A stretch of 64,000 bases of DNA from Saccharopolyspora aridisoli (lineage in GTDB: Bacteria > Actinomycetota > Actinomycetes > Mycobacteriales > Pseudonocardiaceae), in contig NZ_SMKV01000004.1 in assembly GCF_004348445.1 (NCBI RefSeq), positions 1 to 64,000 on the forward strand, read 5' to 3'. Under the pieces are notes generated by a model, which was not told where the DNA came from, did not search any database, and saw only the letters and a list, made by a program, of their open reading frames with translations. How positions within the stretch are numbered: the stretch's first letter is position 1; each line of letters opens with the position of its first letter. Positions 43,396 through 52,911 of this stretch are shown one piece after another. Position numbers and translations under genes: made by a program.

Positions 43396-43580
43396 GGCTG
43401 CCCCAAGGACGCCTTTCGGCGTCGCTGGGCGATGTGCTGCGCACACCCCTGCACCAGCCACCCCGTCCTGATCACGCGGTCGCAGATCGACACCCCCACA
43501 CCACGCACCCAGCACCCCTGGTGCTTGAGGCCAGGGGATGTCGACGTCGGTACTGGATTCCGCTAGAGGAGGAGGCCGTT

Positions 43581-44026
43581 GTGGCTGGAGAAACCGAAAT
43601 CACCCTCGCCGGCAACCTGACCGCCAACCCCGAGCTCAAGTTCACCAACTCGGGCGCGGCGGTCGCGAACTTCACCATCGCCAACAACCCGCGGTTCTTC
43701 GATCGGCACAGCGGGGAGTGGAAGGACGGCGAGTCGCTGTTCCTGCGCTGCAACGCCTGGCGACAGCTGGGCGACCACGTCGCCGAAAGCCTCACCAAGG
43801 GCACCCGCGTGATCGTGCAGGGCCGGTTGAAGCAGCGCAGCTTCGAAACCCGCGAGGGCGACAGCGCACCGTCTCCGAGCTCGACGTCACCGAGATCGGC
43901 CCAGCGCTGCGCTACGCCACCGCCACCGTCCGCAAGGCCACCCGCAACACCACCGACGAGCCCCCGGCCGACGACCCGTGGGGCGCCCCGCCCGCCGACA
44001 CCGGCGCCGACGACGCGCCCTTCTGA
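43581..44026 (+). pseudogene. ssb: Single-stranded DNA-binding protein, frame-disrupted
   Basis: GTG 43581, after GAGGAGG, begins [20 protein letters not shown] and continues with [30 protein letters not shown] and [18 protein letters not shown], the OB-fold of bacterial SSB. At about 43862 one base is missing. The continuation [20 protein letters not shown] and an acidic tail ending D-D-A-P-F is in the next frame. The D-D-x-P-F end is the usual SSB interaction tip. It is probably a mobile-element SSB paralogue, now broken. Confidence 0.85.
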
Positions 44027-44137
44027 TCACCATCCCAGCGGGGTGGGTGCCGTCCAACCACGGACGGCGCCCGCCCTCACTTTTGGTCTCACCGTTGCCT
44101 GATACCGCACCACACAGCTGAAGGAGGAAAGTCCGTC

Positions 44138-44718
44138 ATGACCCAGCACCCCGATGCCGCTACCTGGCACGCCACCCCGCAGACCGACCCCGATGGGACA
44201 CACCCACGCCCGAGACGATGCCCGCAATCCTGCTCACCGCCGAGGGCGCCGGCATCATCGAGATTCCCCCGCCACCAGCCCCAAGCGGACATCCGCCAGC
44301 GGGTCGGCGACCCGCTCATCGAACGCGTCCGCTACACGCTGGACATGCTCATCTGGGTCGGGGAGAACAGCCAGCACACCGGCGAGTTCAACTCCGGTGC
44401 CACCTGGCTCATCACCCAAGTGCTCGACAACATCGCCACCGGCGACTACGCGACCAGCGACCGTGCCCGCAACTACACGCAGGGCCTGCTCAACATTCCC
44501 GGCTTCGTCCCGGCGATCCACGGACACGCCGTGATCACCGGCGCCACCGACGACGGCGACCCGGCCCACTCAGCGAATCCTTCACCCACTGGTTCGAAAA
44601 CACCGTCCCCCAACCCGTCCTGCACCTGGAGCAACTCGCCCTGGCCGCCGTCCTCGACGAGCGCGGGCTCGACGCCGCTGCCATCCTCGATCGACCCGAG
44701 ATGTTCGGCTCGCACTGA
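44138..44718 (+). pseudogene. Mobile-element hypothetical protein, several frameshifts
   Basis: ATG 44138 follows AGGAGG and gives MTQHPDAATWHATPQTDPDG. Continuation requires changes of frame: MPAILLTAEGAGIIEIPP, then ADIRQRVGDPLIERVRYTLD with MLIWVGENSQHTGEF and ATWLITQVLDNIATGDYATS, then SESFTHWFENTVPQPVLHLE ending at 44718. Each piece has strong coding bias. I recognise no family, but its place right after ssb suggests a plasmid or integrative-element gene. Confidence 0.6.
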
Positions 44719-44748
44719 CCAGCCGACAGCGGATTCGCAACATAGGCG

Positions 44749-44782
44749 CCCTTCCACCCCGCTCGTCTGCGGGGCGGAAGGG
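44749..44782. terminator. Strong bidirectional hairpin
   Basis: CCCTTCCACCCCGC (44749-44762) pairs with GCGGGGCGGAAGGG (44769-44782) with one mismatch and a 6-base loop. It lies between the convergent hypothetical relic and the carboxylesterase gene. Confidence 0.7.
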
Positions 44783-44794
44783 TTCACGGCCGGG

Positions 44795-46234
44795 TCACCA
44801 CATCGACAGGTCGCCGGAGGTGGTGGTCTCCGACACCGCGTCGAAGCGCCGGACCGTGCGCTGCGCGCCGAACCGCGGCCAGCCGGGATCGCCGGTGGTC
44901 GCGAAAGACACCCACGCCCCGTGCATCTCCGTCGCCAACACCGCCGGCGGTTCACCCGCACCTAGCAGCGCCTGCGGTCCCTGCAACATCGGGAGGTCGA
45001 GCAGGTCGAAAACGAACGGGAGCTCGACCGAATGCGCCGCGCCGAGCCGACCACCCACAGCGGTGGAACGCCAGGCGAACTCGTAGACGTGCGCGTTGCC
45101 GTGGGCTTCGGCCAGCTTGCGGCCACCGGCGGTGAACATGGCGTCACCGAGGATCGCGGCCCGCAGCTGCCCGTGACCGGCACCCGGGCGCTGCGCCCGG
45201 TAGGCCGCGACGAGCGCGTCCGGGTCCCGGTGCACGCGTGCGGCCAGATCCCGCACGTCCTCGGCGGTCGACGTCGCCAGGTCGCCCTGCGGAGCGAGGT
45301 AGAGGTTGCCCTCCTCGGCGTTGGACCCCACCAGCAGGTCCACCTCGGCCACGTCGCTCTCGGCCGGCTGGCGCTCCAGCACCACGTCGAACGGGGTGAG
45401 ACCGACCAGCGGGTCGAACTCACCCTCTGTGTGCAGGTTCAGGCCGGTGAGCCCGGGCATGACATCGACGAGCCGCTCATCGGGGACCGCGCTGAAACCC
45501 GCTGCCGTCGGTTCGACGCCGAGCGCGGAGGCCGCTGCGCGGGTCACCACCGCAGCCTGGTTGGGCGAGAACGCGCCGGTCCCGCTGCCGCTCTGCACGA
45601 TCGCGCGGCGGAACAGCCCGGTGGCCTCGTCAGTGGCCAGCAGCGCCGCGACGAGCGTGGCACCGGCGGACTGGCCGACCAACGTGACATTGCCTGAGTC
45701 ACCCCCGAAGGCTTCGGCGTTGTCCTGCACCCACCGCAAAGCGGCGATGACATCAAGCAGGCCCCGATTGCGCGGCGCCCCGGGCACATCCAGGAATCCC
45801 GGGATTCCCAGCCGGTAGTTGAGCGTCACCAGGACCACGCCGTCGCGGGCGAAGGCGGTGCCGTCGTAGAGCGGTGAGCGGTTCGAGCCGGAGACGAACC
45901 CGCCGCCGTGCACGAACACCATCACCGGGCGGCGCTCAGCGTGCTGCGGTGACCAGACGTTGACCGTGAGGAAGTCCTCGCCGCGGACCCAGCCGGGCCC
46001 GAAGAACGGCGACATGTCCAGGGTGGCGAACCCGTCCCGGCGCGGTTGCGGCGCGGTGGGCCCGGGCCGGGTCGCGTCGCGAACCCCCGGCCAGCCGCGA
46101 TGCGGTTCCGGAGCTGCGAACCGGCCGCTGCCGCGCGGCGGCGCGGCGTACGGGATGTCCAGGAAGCGCCGCACACCGCCGCTGGTGCTGCCGCGGACCG
46201 CTCCCCCGGTGGTGGTCACGGTGAAATCGGACAT
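44795..46234 (-). CDS. Type-B carboxylesterase/lipase
   Basis: A 479-residue esterase. Signature blocks are FLDIPYAAPPRGSGRF near the start, EDFLTVNVWSP, the oxyanion FVHGGGFVSGS, the nucleophile elbow VTLVGQSAGATLVAAL (Ser in G-Q-S-A-G), the acid Glu in GSNAEEGNL and the His in LGAAHSVELPFVF. There is no signal peptide, so it is intracellular. It hydrolyses carboxylic esters, with unknown substrate. It is 12 bases downstream of the MBL hydrolase gene, so the two are one operon, divergent from an XRE/MmyB-type regulator. Confidence 0.88.
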   Translation of the reverse strand: MSDFTVTTTGGAVRGSTSGGVRRFLDIPYAAPPRGSGRFAAPEPHRGWPGVRDATRPGPTAPQPRRDGFATLDMSPFFGPGWVRGEDFLTVNVWSPQHAERRPVMVFVHGGGFVSGSNRSPLYDGTAFARDGVVLVTLNYRLGIPGFLDVPGAPRNRGLLDVIAALRWVQDNAEAFGGDSGNVTLVGQSAGATLVAALLATDEATGLFRRAIVQSGSGTGAFSPNQAAVVTRAAASALGVEPTAAGFSAVPDERLVDVMPGLTGLNLHTEGEFDPLVGLTPFDVVLERQPAESDVAEVDLLVGSNAEEGNLYLAPQGDLATSTAEDVRDLAARVHRDPDALVAAYRAQRPGAGHGQLRAAILGDAMFTAGGRKLAEAHGNAHVYEFAWRSTAVGGRLGAAHSVELPFVFDLLDLPMLQGPQALLGAGEPPAVLATEMHGAWVSFATTGDPGWPRFGAQRTVRRFDAVSETTTSGDLSMW

Positions 46235-46246
46235 CGGGTGCTCCTG

Positions 46247-47149
46247 TCAGATCCGGTCGAACGGTGCCCACGCCTTGATGGCGAACTTCTCGCCATCGCG
46301 CACGACTTCGGCGCCGCCGTGCCCGCCGAGGTGCGCGGGCAGCACCAGGGTGTTGGTGTCAGCGGCCTGGCTCAGCAGCCGGCGGCGGGTGGACCGGGCC
46401 GCGACCGGGTTCTCGCAGAAGCAGCTGTTGGCGTCGGGCTCGACGAATTGCGCAGCGGTGTGCAGCAAATCTCCGACCAGCAGCGCCCGGTCGGTGCCGG
46501 ACTCCACGCTCAGCACGGAGGATCCAGGGGTGTGCCCCGGTGCGAGGAACAGGCGCAGGTCGTCGTCGATGACGTGCTCGTCCTCCCACAGCAGGGTCTG
46601 CCCGGCTTGGAACACCGGGGCGACGCTGTCGGCGAAGACGTTCTCGCTGCCGCTGCCCAGTGCGGGGTCGTGACCGTCGGCGGGGTTCCAGAAGTCGAAG
46701 TCCGCGCGCGGCACCAGGTAGGTGGCGTTGGGGAAGGTGGGCACCCAGTTTCCGTCCTGCAGCCGGGTGTTCCAACCGACGTGGTCGACGTGCAGATGGG
46801 TGTTGACCACCAGGTCGACGTCCTCGGGCTGGACCCCGGCGCGCGCGAGGTTGCCGAGGAAGTCGGTCTCGAGGCCGTGCCACACCGGCGCGTTCGGCCG
46901 CTGCTTGTGGTTGCCGACACCGGTGTCGACCAGGATCGTCTTTCCACCGCTGCGCAGCAGCCAGGTCTGGATGGCGCACACGCACACGTTCGCGGCGGGC
47001 TCGATGAAGTCCGGGACCAGCCACGGCTCGTGGACCCGCCAGCTCTGCTCCGGCACGTCGGGGAAGAAGTCCGCGGGCGACATCTCGACCGATCCGTAGT
47101 ACTCGACGACTCGGGTGATCGTGACATCACCCAGCGCGATCTCTCGCAT
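46247..47149 (-). CDS. MBL-fold metallo-hydrolase
   Basis: A 300-residue metallo-beta-lactamase-fold hydrolase. The metal-binding motif NTHLHVDHVGWN (H-x-H-x-D-H) is followed by FLAPGHTPGSSVLSV, LLVGDLLHTA and VLPAHLGGHGGAEVV, giving the remaining His/Asp ligands. Many members open lactones or cleave esters. It is co-transcribed with the esterase, so the pair may degrade one ester/lactone compound. ATG 47149 gives MREIALGDVTITRVVEYYGS. Regulation by the divergent gene at 47283 is likely. Confidence 0.86.
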   Translation of the reverse strand: MREIALGDVTITRVVEYYGSVEMSPADFFPDVPEQSWRVHEPWLVPDFIEPAANVCVCAIQTWLLRSGGKTILVDTGVGNHKQRPNAPVWHGLETDFLGNLARAGVQPEDVDLVVNTHLHVDHVGWNTRLQDGNWVPTFPNATYLVPRADFDFWNPADGHDPALGSGSENVFADSVAPVFQAGQTLLWEDEHVIDDDLRLFLAPGHTPGSSVLSVESGTDRALLVGDLLHTAAQFVEPDANSCFCENPVAARSTRRRLLSQAADTNTLVLPAHLGGHGGAEVVRDGEKFAIKAWAPFDRI

Positions 47150-47282
47150 GGTTGCTCCGGGAAGTTCTCGATGAACGGGTCTCGCCCAATCTGCGCGTCG
47201 GAGCGACCGGTGAACCAGCCTCGGCCGTGCCTACCACTGACAGGGTCAGGCTCGTCGTCGGCGTCGAGGGCATAGTGGGGGC

Positions 47283-48191
47283 ATGGGCAGTTCCGGACAC
47301 CTCGGCGAGTTCCTGCGATCCCGGCGGGCGCGCCTGCAACCCGCAGATGTCGGGCTGATCACCCCGCCCGGACACCGCCGAGTCGCCGGACTGCGGCGCG
47401 AGGAGCTCGCCCAGCTGGCCGGCGTCAGCGTCTCGTACTACACGAGGCTCGAGCAGAACCACTCGGTCAACGCCTCCGACGGAGTGCTCGACGCGCTGGC
47501 CACGGCACTGCGCCTGGACGACCACGAGCGCGCTCACCTGCGCGAACTCGCCGCCTCGCGCCCGCGCCAACGCAAGCGCCCACCGGTCGAGCGCGTCAAC
47601 GGACTCACCCGCGAGCTGCTGCGGTCGCTGGAAGGTGTGCCCGCGCTGGTCGTCGGGCGGCGCACCGACGTGCTGGCGTGGAACCCTCTTGGTCATGCGC
47701 TGCTGGCCGGGCACATCGACCCGATGGCACCAGAGCGACCGGGCGATCGCCCGAACCTGGTCCGGATGCTGTTCCTGGACCCGCACACCCGCGAGCTCTA
47801 CCTGGACTGGGACCGCAAAGCACGTGGTCTGGTGGCCAGCCTCCGGCTGAGGGCGGGCCGGCACCCCGACGACGCATTGCTGGCCTCGCTGGTCGGCGAG
47901 CTGTCCGTGAAGTGCCCGGAGTTCGTCGCGATGTGGGGCGACCACCGCGTCAAACCCTGCGAAGGCGACTCCTTCCGGCTGCACCACCCGCTGGTCGGCA
48001 AGCTCACCATCACCCAGCAGAGCCTCCAGCTCAACCACTCACCGGAACAGTCCATCGTCGTGGTCACCACCGAAGAGGCATCCGGTTCCGCAGACACCCT
48101 AGAACTGCTGCGCCAGCTCGTTCCGGCGGACCGCCGCGGGAAAGCCAGTGACGCACAGCCGATTCCCGCTCGCGACGCAGCCGACGCCTGA
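47283..48191 (+). CDS. XRE-family regulator with MmyB-like ligand-binding domain
   Basis: A 302-residue regulator. Residues 10-95 are the HTH: GHRRVAGLRREELAQLAGVS then Y-Y-T-R-L-E-Q-N, the hallmark of this subfamily. Residues 110-280 form the MmyB-like PAS-type domain (ALVVGRRTDVLAWNPLGHAL, NLVRMLFLDPHTRELYLDWD, RLHHPLVGKLTITQQSLQLN) thought to bind fatty-acid-like ligands. The ATG at 47283 lies 134 bases from the divergent MBL gene, so it probably controls the MBL-esterase operon. Confidence 0.88.
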   Translation: MGSSGHLGEFLRSRRARLQPADVGLITPPGHRRVAGLRREELAQLAGVSVSYYTRLEQNHSVNASDGVLDALATALRLDDHERAHLRELAASRPRQRKRPPVERVNGLTRELLRSLEGVPALVVGRRTDVLAWNPLGHALLAGHIDPMAPERPGDRPNLVRMLFLDPHTRELYLDWDRKARGLVASLRLRAGRHPDDALLASLVGELSVKCPEFVAMWGDHRVKPCEGDSFRLHHPLVGKLTITQQSLQLNHSPEQSIVVVTTEEASGSADTLELLRQLVPADRRGKASDAQPIPARDAADA

Positions 48192-48649
48192 CAAGACACC
48201 CGCGAACCACCCTCCCGGACTGTTCTCCGATATGGGGGACACCTAGAGCCGAGCAGAGGCTCGGGTCGGCAGGCCACCGACGCCCGCCTCCCGCGCCCCG
48301 CGGTCGGGCACCGCTTCCCCGGCGCCCGGCCGCCGGTCCTCACCCTCCGCCCGGCCTTACCCAGCATTCGGGTCCAGACTCGCTGCCTGCGGTAGCACCG
48401 GGGCCCGACGACGTATCCGGCAGGCCGGCATCCGGAGGCCCTGCGTTCTCGCCATCCCTTGCAGGCCCATGCTCGCCAGCCGTCTTTCCGTTCGCTGGAC
48501 CACCGGGGGTTTCGGACTTGCGGCCATGCTCCGATCAGGTGCGTCTGCGTTCCAGGTGTGGTGCGCGTGTAAATCTTGTCCATACCGTGGCGGGGCGGCG
48601 CATCCACGGCCGCGTTCAGATGCTCACCGAGACCATGGAGGGATGCTTT
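48192..48649. other. Leader region of the peptide/YcaO pair
   Basis: No gene is supported in these 458 bases. The region holds the end of the regulator transcript (an inverted repeat CCGAGC..GCTCGG at 48248-48264), an isolated GGGGGACACC at 48232-48241, and presumably the promoter of the peptide gene. An AT-richer patch GTGTAAATCTTGTCCATACC (48569-48588) is the best candidate for it. Confidence 0.4.
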
Positions 48650-48778
48650 ATGGGTGCTGTTAACGGCGATATGGCGGTAGCGCAGCAGCCGGAAGGCACG
48701 CTGCTGACGGCCACCGAGGAAGCACTCGCCGCCGAGTTGGAGACGACCACGACGAACTCGGCACCCGAGGACGCGTAA
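48650..48778 (+). CDS. Candidate RiPP precursor peptide (42 residues)
   Basis: ATG 48650 has GGAGGG exactly 7 bases upstream and the stop is only 3 bases before the YcaO start, so translation is almost certainly coupled. The product starts MGAVNGDMAVAQQPEGTLL, has an amphipathic alanine/glutamate segment (ATEEALAAELE) suited to be a leader, and ends with a run of four Thr, then N-S-A-P-E-D-A. There are no cysteines, so if YcaO acts on it the likely targets are Thr/Ser (methyl-oxazoline) or backbone amides (thioamide, amidine). Short length, coupling and composition support the precursor idea; no known precursor family is recognised. Confidence 0.65.
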   Translation: MGAVNGDMAVAQQPEGTLLTATEEALAAELETTTTNSAPEDA

Positions 48779-48781
48779 GCG

Positions 48782-50065
48782 GTGCCGTCTGGTGGGGAGC
48801 TCGGCGGCGCTCGCCGGCTCTGGCCGGCTGGGGCGCCGTCGGAGTTCTCCGCACCGGCCCTCGGCGGTGCTGGGCCAGCGACCGCGGCCATCGAGCAGGC
48901 TGCCCTGAGCTTGGGCCTGCGGCCGCGCTGGCGACTGTGGGCGGGGTCTGTGTCGCTGGCGGAATGTGATCTGCTCGATGAGGCCGGAGCTCCCGCTTCG
49001 GGGGCCCGTGGCCTCGGCAAGGGGCGAGACCAGGCCGAAGCTCGCCTTTATGCACTGGGCGAGGCACTGGAGCGGTTCCTCACGGGTCCGACGAGCCTGG
49101 ACAGTGCGGCCGTGCGTTTCATCGCCGCCGAAGAGCTCGCCGACGGCGTGCTGGCTCAAGAAGCGAGCGCGCCACTGCTCAGGCAGCTCACCGGCAGCGC
49201 AATCGCGTGCTGTGCATACCAGGCACTTCACACGGGCCAGGACGACGCGACAATCCCGCTCTACCTGGGCGCCCCGTGGTATGCGGGTCAGGACGGACAC
49301 GTTTACCGGGACCGCGTCGGCGACCGCGCCGATTACCAGGGGCTGTCCCGTTACTCCGTGCAGTCCGGTTATGGCCTCGCACCTACCCAGGACGAGGCCA
49401 CTGTTCATGCCTTACTGGAGACGGTGGAACGTGACGCTTGCTCACTTCTGACTCTCCGCACCTTCATATCGGGTCGACAGCCCACCGTCATCGACCCGCA
49501 CACCCTGCCGGAAGACCTCGCCCTGCTTCATACCCAAGCCCAGCGTGAACTCGACGCCACCGTCCATCTCATTAACGCCACAACCGACCTGGGTATCCCC
49601 ACCGTCCTCGCCTACTGCACCCCCGGTGATGGCACCCCCTATCGCCGCGGCCAAGCTGCCGCGCTCGCCACACGCGACGCCGTCACCGGCGCGATCACCG
49701 AGCCCCTCGAATTCCAACTGCCCCGTGCAGCGCCCCCGCCCATTGCCCTGACTCCGCTGAAGCCCTATCCGGCATTGCACCGCTGCGCCCGCTTCGACCT
49801 CACCGACGCCTTGCAACAGACGCACACCACAGCGTTCCTCGACCGACCCTCACCCGAAGCCCCTCGTGCGCAATTAGACGAACTTCTCGCCCGTCTGGCC
49901 GCAGCAGGGTTCACCGCCTACCGCCGTCACGTAGCTGTACTGCCAGGCGAGGTGAGCGCTGTGCACACCGTGGTACCAGGCCTGGAACGGTTTTTTGCCG
50001 TAGTCAAAGGGGCGCTCATTCTTCCCAGCCCCCGCGGCCGAACGTGCTGTGACGCTCGGCGATGA
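48782..50065 (+). CDS. YcaO-domain ATP-dependent peptide cyclodehydratase/thioamidation-type enzyme
   Basis: A 427-residue stand-alone YcaO protein. YcaO enzymes use ATP to activate backbone amides of a peptide. Motifs in order are GLGKGRDQAEARLYALGEAL followed by E-R-F (about 77-100), YSVQSGYGLAPTQDEATVHA then LLETVERDAC (about 190-220), GQAAALATRDAVTGAITEPL (late conserved helix) and VHTVVPGLERFF near the C-terminus. These correspond to the ATP/Mg-binding Glu residues of the family. No fused E1-like/ocin-ThiF domain and no adjacent TfuA are seen. The start is GTG 48782. Just upstream is the 42-codon peptide gene; downstream is an IS630 relic, so further cluster genes may have been lost. Confidence 0.85.
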   Translation: MPSGGELGGARRLWPAGAPSEFSAPALGGAGPATAAIEQAALSLGLRPRWRLWAGSVSLAECDLLDEAGAPASGARGLGKGRDQAEARLYALGEALERFLTGPTSLDSAAVRFIAAEELADGVLAQEASAPLLRQLTGSAIACCAYQALHTGQDDATIPLYLGAPWYAGQDGHVYRDRVGDRADYQGLSRYSVQSGYGLAPTQDEATVHALLETVERDACSLLTLRTFISGRQPTVIDPHTLPEDLALLHTQAQRELDATVHLINATTDLGIPTVLAYCTPGDGTPYRRGQAAALATRDAVTGAITEPLEFQLPRAAPPPIALTPLKPYPALHRCARFDLTDALQQTHTTAFLDRPSPEAPRAQLDELLARLAAAGFTAYRRHVAVLPGEVSAVHTVVPGLERFFAVVKGALILPSPRGRTCCDARR

Positions 50066-50479
50066 CGGCCCGTCCGTCGACTCGCCTTCCAAGTACCTCG
50101 ACCCCATCCACGCGCGAACCGGCTGATTCGAGAGCGGTTTCAGCAGCCCTTTACAGTCGTGGGTGGCAATCTCGTCCCGGTACGGGGACGGCAAAGTCAG
50201 CCAACGTCCTCGTCAAAATGCCGATCACCGTGACCCCAGACCGGTGGGTGTACTGCTTGACGAGGTCACCGGGCGTGCCGCCGGGCATGAACGGCGTGTT
50301 CCGGCCAGCACTCCCCTGATGGGACTGTGGTTCTGCGGTCGATCGAGAACAGGACTGCCCTGAGCGAACGGCAGAAGTCCTCGCCGGAGTTCCGTGCCAG
50401 CGAGTTCGACCTACCCCGGTCTCGCCGGTACCGCGGTGCGCTCGAGAAACGAGGCTTCACCAGGCGGTTCAGCCTGTCC
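50066..50479. other. Non-coding or degenerate stretch after ycaO
   Basis: No convincing coding sequence on either strand. Parts of it may be decayed IS630-element ends, since a transposase relic begins just to the right. Confidence 0.35.
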
Positions 50480-50745
50480 AAGCCGTTCTGCTCGTCGTGG
50501 CTACGGTGGTCGGTGCCATTGAGGGCAAGGTACCGCAGGGCGGCGAACTCGCACTCGATCCAGTTCGACCACGAAGCGTTGGTCGGGGTGAAGACCAACT
50601 CAACGTCGTGGGCCTGGCGCCAGGCCAGCACTTCGGGACGCTGGTGCGGCCCGTAGTTGTCCGGGACCAGGGATTAGCGCGGCGAGCATGTGCCGCACCC
50701 CGTGGGGGCCCCCGCGCCACCTGACCAAGGCGACGCGGGGCGCTT
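50480..50745 (-). pseudogene. IS630-type transposase relic
   Basis: Leftward pieces read WRGGPHGVRHMLAAL and, in another frame, EVLAWRQAHDVELVFTPTNA then S-W-S-N-W-I-E-C-E-F-A-A-L-R-Y and LNGTDHRSHDEQNG. This is the C-terminal third of IS630-family transposases (FTPTNASWLN.IE..F..L). The catalytic Asp residues upstream are lost and the frame is broken. Confidence 0.7.
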
Positions 50746-50768
50746 CGTCGTCCGATCGCCCCTGCGGT

Positions 50769-51569
50769 CTATCCGGTCTCACGTTGCCCACCAGTGCGCG
50801 TCTGGCGGGCTTGGTCGAGGCTGACCCGCAGTGCTTCCTCGAGGTCCGCGGCTTCCTGCGTGCGGGGCTCCGGAACGGCGATCTGGCGGTGGGCGAGCTT
50901 GGCATCGATCAGCGCCTGCAGGGCCTCGCGTGAGTGGTCCCGGTAGCCGCTGGGGTCGAACGTCGTACTCGACAGCGACAGCACCAGCTGTTCGGCCATC
51001 CGCTGTTTCTGCTCGCGGGGCTGCGGAGCCTGGTCGGTGAGCCATCCGAAATCCGGTTTCCGCACCTCATCCGGCCACAACAGCGTGACCAGGCAGATCC
51101 CCGGCCCATAGGGCCGCAGCAGCGCCAACCGCTCCCGAGTCCGGATCGCCACCCGCCCCAGCCCCACGTGCCCGGTGTCGGTCATCGCGTCGCGCAGCAG
51201 GCCGTACGCGTTGAGTGCGACTTGGTGGGGCTGCAGGAAGTAGGAGCGGTCGAACAGGATCGGATACACCGCGTCGGCCGGGACGAACTCGGCCACCTCG
51301 ATGGTGTGCGCACTGGGCAGCGGCAACTCCGCCAGCTCGTCCTCGGACAGCACGACCATCCGGCCGTCGGGCAGCTCGTAGCCCTTGGCGATCTCCTCCC
51401 ACGGCACCCGGCGGTCTTCCACGGTGCAGACCCGCTCATGCCGCACCCGGGCCCCGTCAGCTCGGTGCACCTGCCGGAAGCTGATCGAGCGCGACTCCGT
51501 CGCGGCTGACAACCCCACCGGGATCGCCACCAGCCCGAAACTGATCACACCGTTCCACAGCGTTCTCAC
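50769..51569 (-). CDS. ku: Ku protein (non-homologous end joining)
   Basis: A 266-residue bacterial Ku homologue that binds DNA ends as a ring dimer and recruits LigD. The family start RTLWNGVISFGLVAIPVGL is followed by FRQVHRADGARVRHERVCTV, VPWEEIAKGYELPDGRMVVL, EVAEFVPADAVYPILFDRSY, then GRVAIRTRERLALLRPYGPG, all standard Ku blocks. The C-terminal tail after the core is moderately charged. GTG 51569 is the likely start. No ligD lies next to it here, so the partner must be elsewhere. Confidence 0.93.
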   Translation of the reverse strand: MRTLWNGVISFGLVAIPVGLSAATESRSISFRQVHRADGARVRHERVCTVEDRRVPWEEIAKGYELPDGRMVVLSEDELAELPLPSAHTIEVAEFVPADAVYPILFDRSYFLQPHQVALNAYGLLRDAMTDTGHVGLGRVAIRTRERLALLRPYGPGICLVTLLWPDEVRKPDFGWLTDQAPQPREQKQRMAEQLVLSLSSTTFDPSGYRDHSREALQALIDAKLAHRQIAVPEPRTQEAADLEEALRVSLDQARQTRTGGQRETG

Positions 51570-52105
51570 AGCGCCAGCCTGCGCCCAGACGACAGGCCTG
51601 CTTAAAGTCTTTTGCCCCTTCACGCCCCACGGCCCCTCTGCCGAAACTGGCCGCCTGCCTGTGCGGCGGAAGGACGACCAGGCCGCTGGCCGCCCGCCAG
51701 TCCAATGCCATCGACAATGACCCGCCCCTAGGCAGGCCCATCGGCGGTACCAGTCATCCAGCGGCCTGGTCGATCACAACAGCCCACTCGCACCCGAGCC
51801 GAAACTCTGCCTGCCACAGATTGCGTCATTGGCAGTCAGCGCTAAACGAACTTGGCCATAGGTCCTTGCGGGCGCTCGGCCGAAAGATGCCTAATCACAA
51901 ACAGGGATCCCGCGACCTCGCAACGACTCCAACACCTCCGGCTGCAAGAGCACTGGCCTCGACTGTGATCAGAAGCGGCACCGAAAAGCGGGTATGTTCT
52001 CGCACCTCGATCGGACCGACATTTCAACCATTCACCTAATATGGCTCGACACACCTCAATCGGGTCGGGTGCTCGGGAATTCTCGGTCCCCAACCCGGAG
52101 GTATC
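51570..52105. other. Gap between ku and the secreted-protein relic
   Basis: I see no gene here. It should contain the ku promoter. Short open frames lack the third-position GC bias of the region. Confidence 0.4.
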
Positions 52106-52583
52106 ATGCGCGTCCCGCGGTTGCTTCGTCGGCTATCTACTGTGGGCCTGGCGATCGTCGCTACCATCAGCGTCGTCGTCCCCGTCGCGGAGGCTTCCCG
52201 GCCACCGTCACCCGCGCCCGCAGAGTGCGCTGAAACCTGGCGATGCGATCGACCAGTTCGCACGGATACCTCTCGACGACCGCATCGCATTCGTCCGACT
52301 GCTCCATCGCCGGGCCTCGGAGTTCGAGCCGAACTTTCAGCGCTGGAACGCGATCGTGGCTGTCCTGAAGGCACAACGCGATCACGGCCACGCCGAGCCG
52401 GGCACCTGGACCGCGATCACTGGAGCGCGGCTGTTGGAAGGAATCGAACGCGGAACCGAGCTCGCCGGCGGATCCGCCAGCGCTGCCGGCAACCCGGGCT
52501 CGGATCGTTGGGCGGCATATCTCACCGATCTCGCAGCCGAAGAACTCACCTACCCGCCGACACACGGAGAGGTCTGGGAGTAA
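52106..52583 (+). pseudogene. Secreted protein of unknown function, frame-disrupted
   Basis: ATG 52106 (GGAGG just upstream) encodes a signal peptide MRVPRLLRRLSTVGLAIVAT with a cleavage-like A-E-A-S. Around 52220 the frame must change to continue with SALKPGDAIDQFARIPLDDR, FVRLLHRRASEFEPNFQRWN and WAAYLTDLAAEELTYPPTHG, ending at 52583. All pieces show good coding bias. The product would be an exported helical protein of about 155 residues. No family recognised. Confidence 0.55.
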
Positions 52584-52911
52584 CTCGGAGCAAGTCTCAC
52601 TGGATTACGGTGACCAAGTCTCCCGCGAGCAGTACGGGCGGACGGCGACCGCCGAGGAGCAACGGTGCGAGCAACTCACCGATCTCGGGCGTTGGGCGCT
52701 CCGGAATCAGAAGCAAGCCTCCGAGGCGCTCGGCCCGCTCGCGCCCGTGCCGTGGTGGTTCACCGACACGCGCAACGAGGAGAGCTACCGGATCGCCGGT
52801 GAAGTCGCGGTCACGCTCGCCTACGGGCCACCACTGGAAACGCTGGCCGAGCTGCTTCGCAGAATCCAGGAACGCTGTCCCACCTGCGTGCTTCCCGCTC
52901 CGGTGGAGTAG
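52582..52911 (+). pseudogene. Coding-like fragment without a start codon
   Basis: A frame ending at 52911 reads SREQYGRTATAEEQRCEQLT, LGRWALRNQKQASEALGPLA, PVPWWFTDTRNEESYRIAGE and ETLAELLRRIQERCPTCVLP. Codon bias is strong but no ATG, GTG or TTG start is available before it. It may be the second half of the adjacent secreted-protein gene reached by another frame change, or an independent broken gene. Unknown family. Confidence 0.45.
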
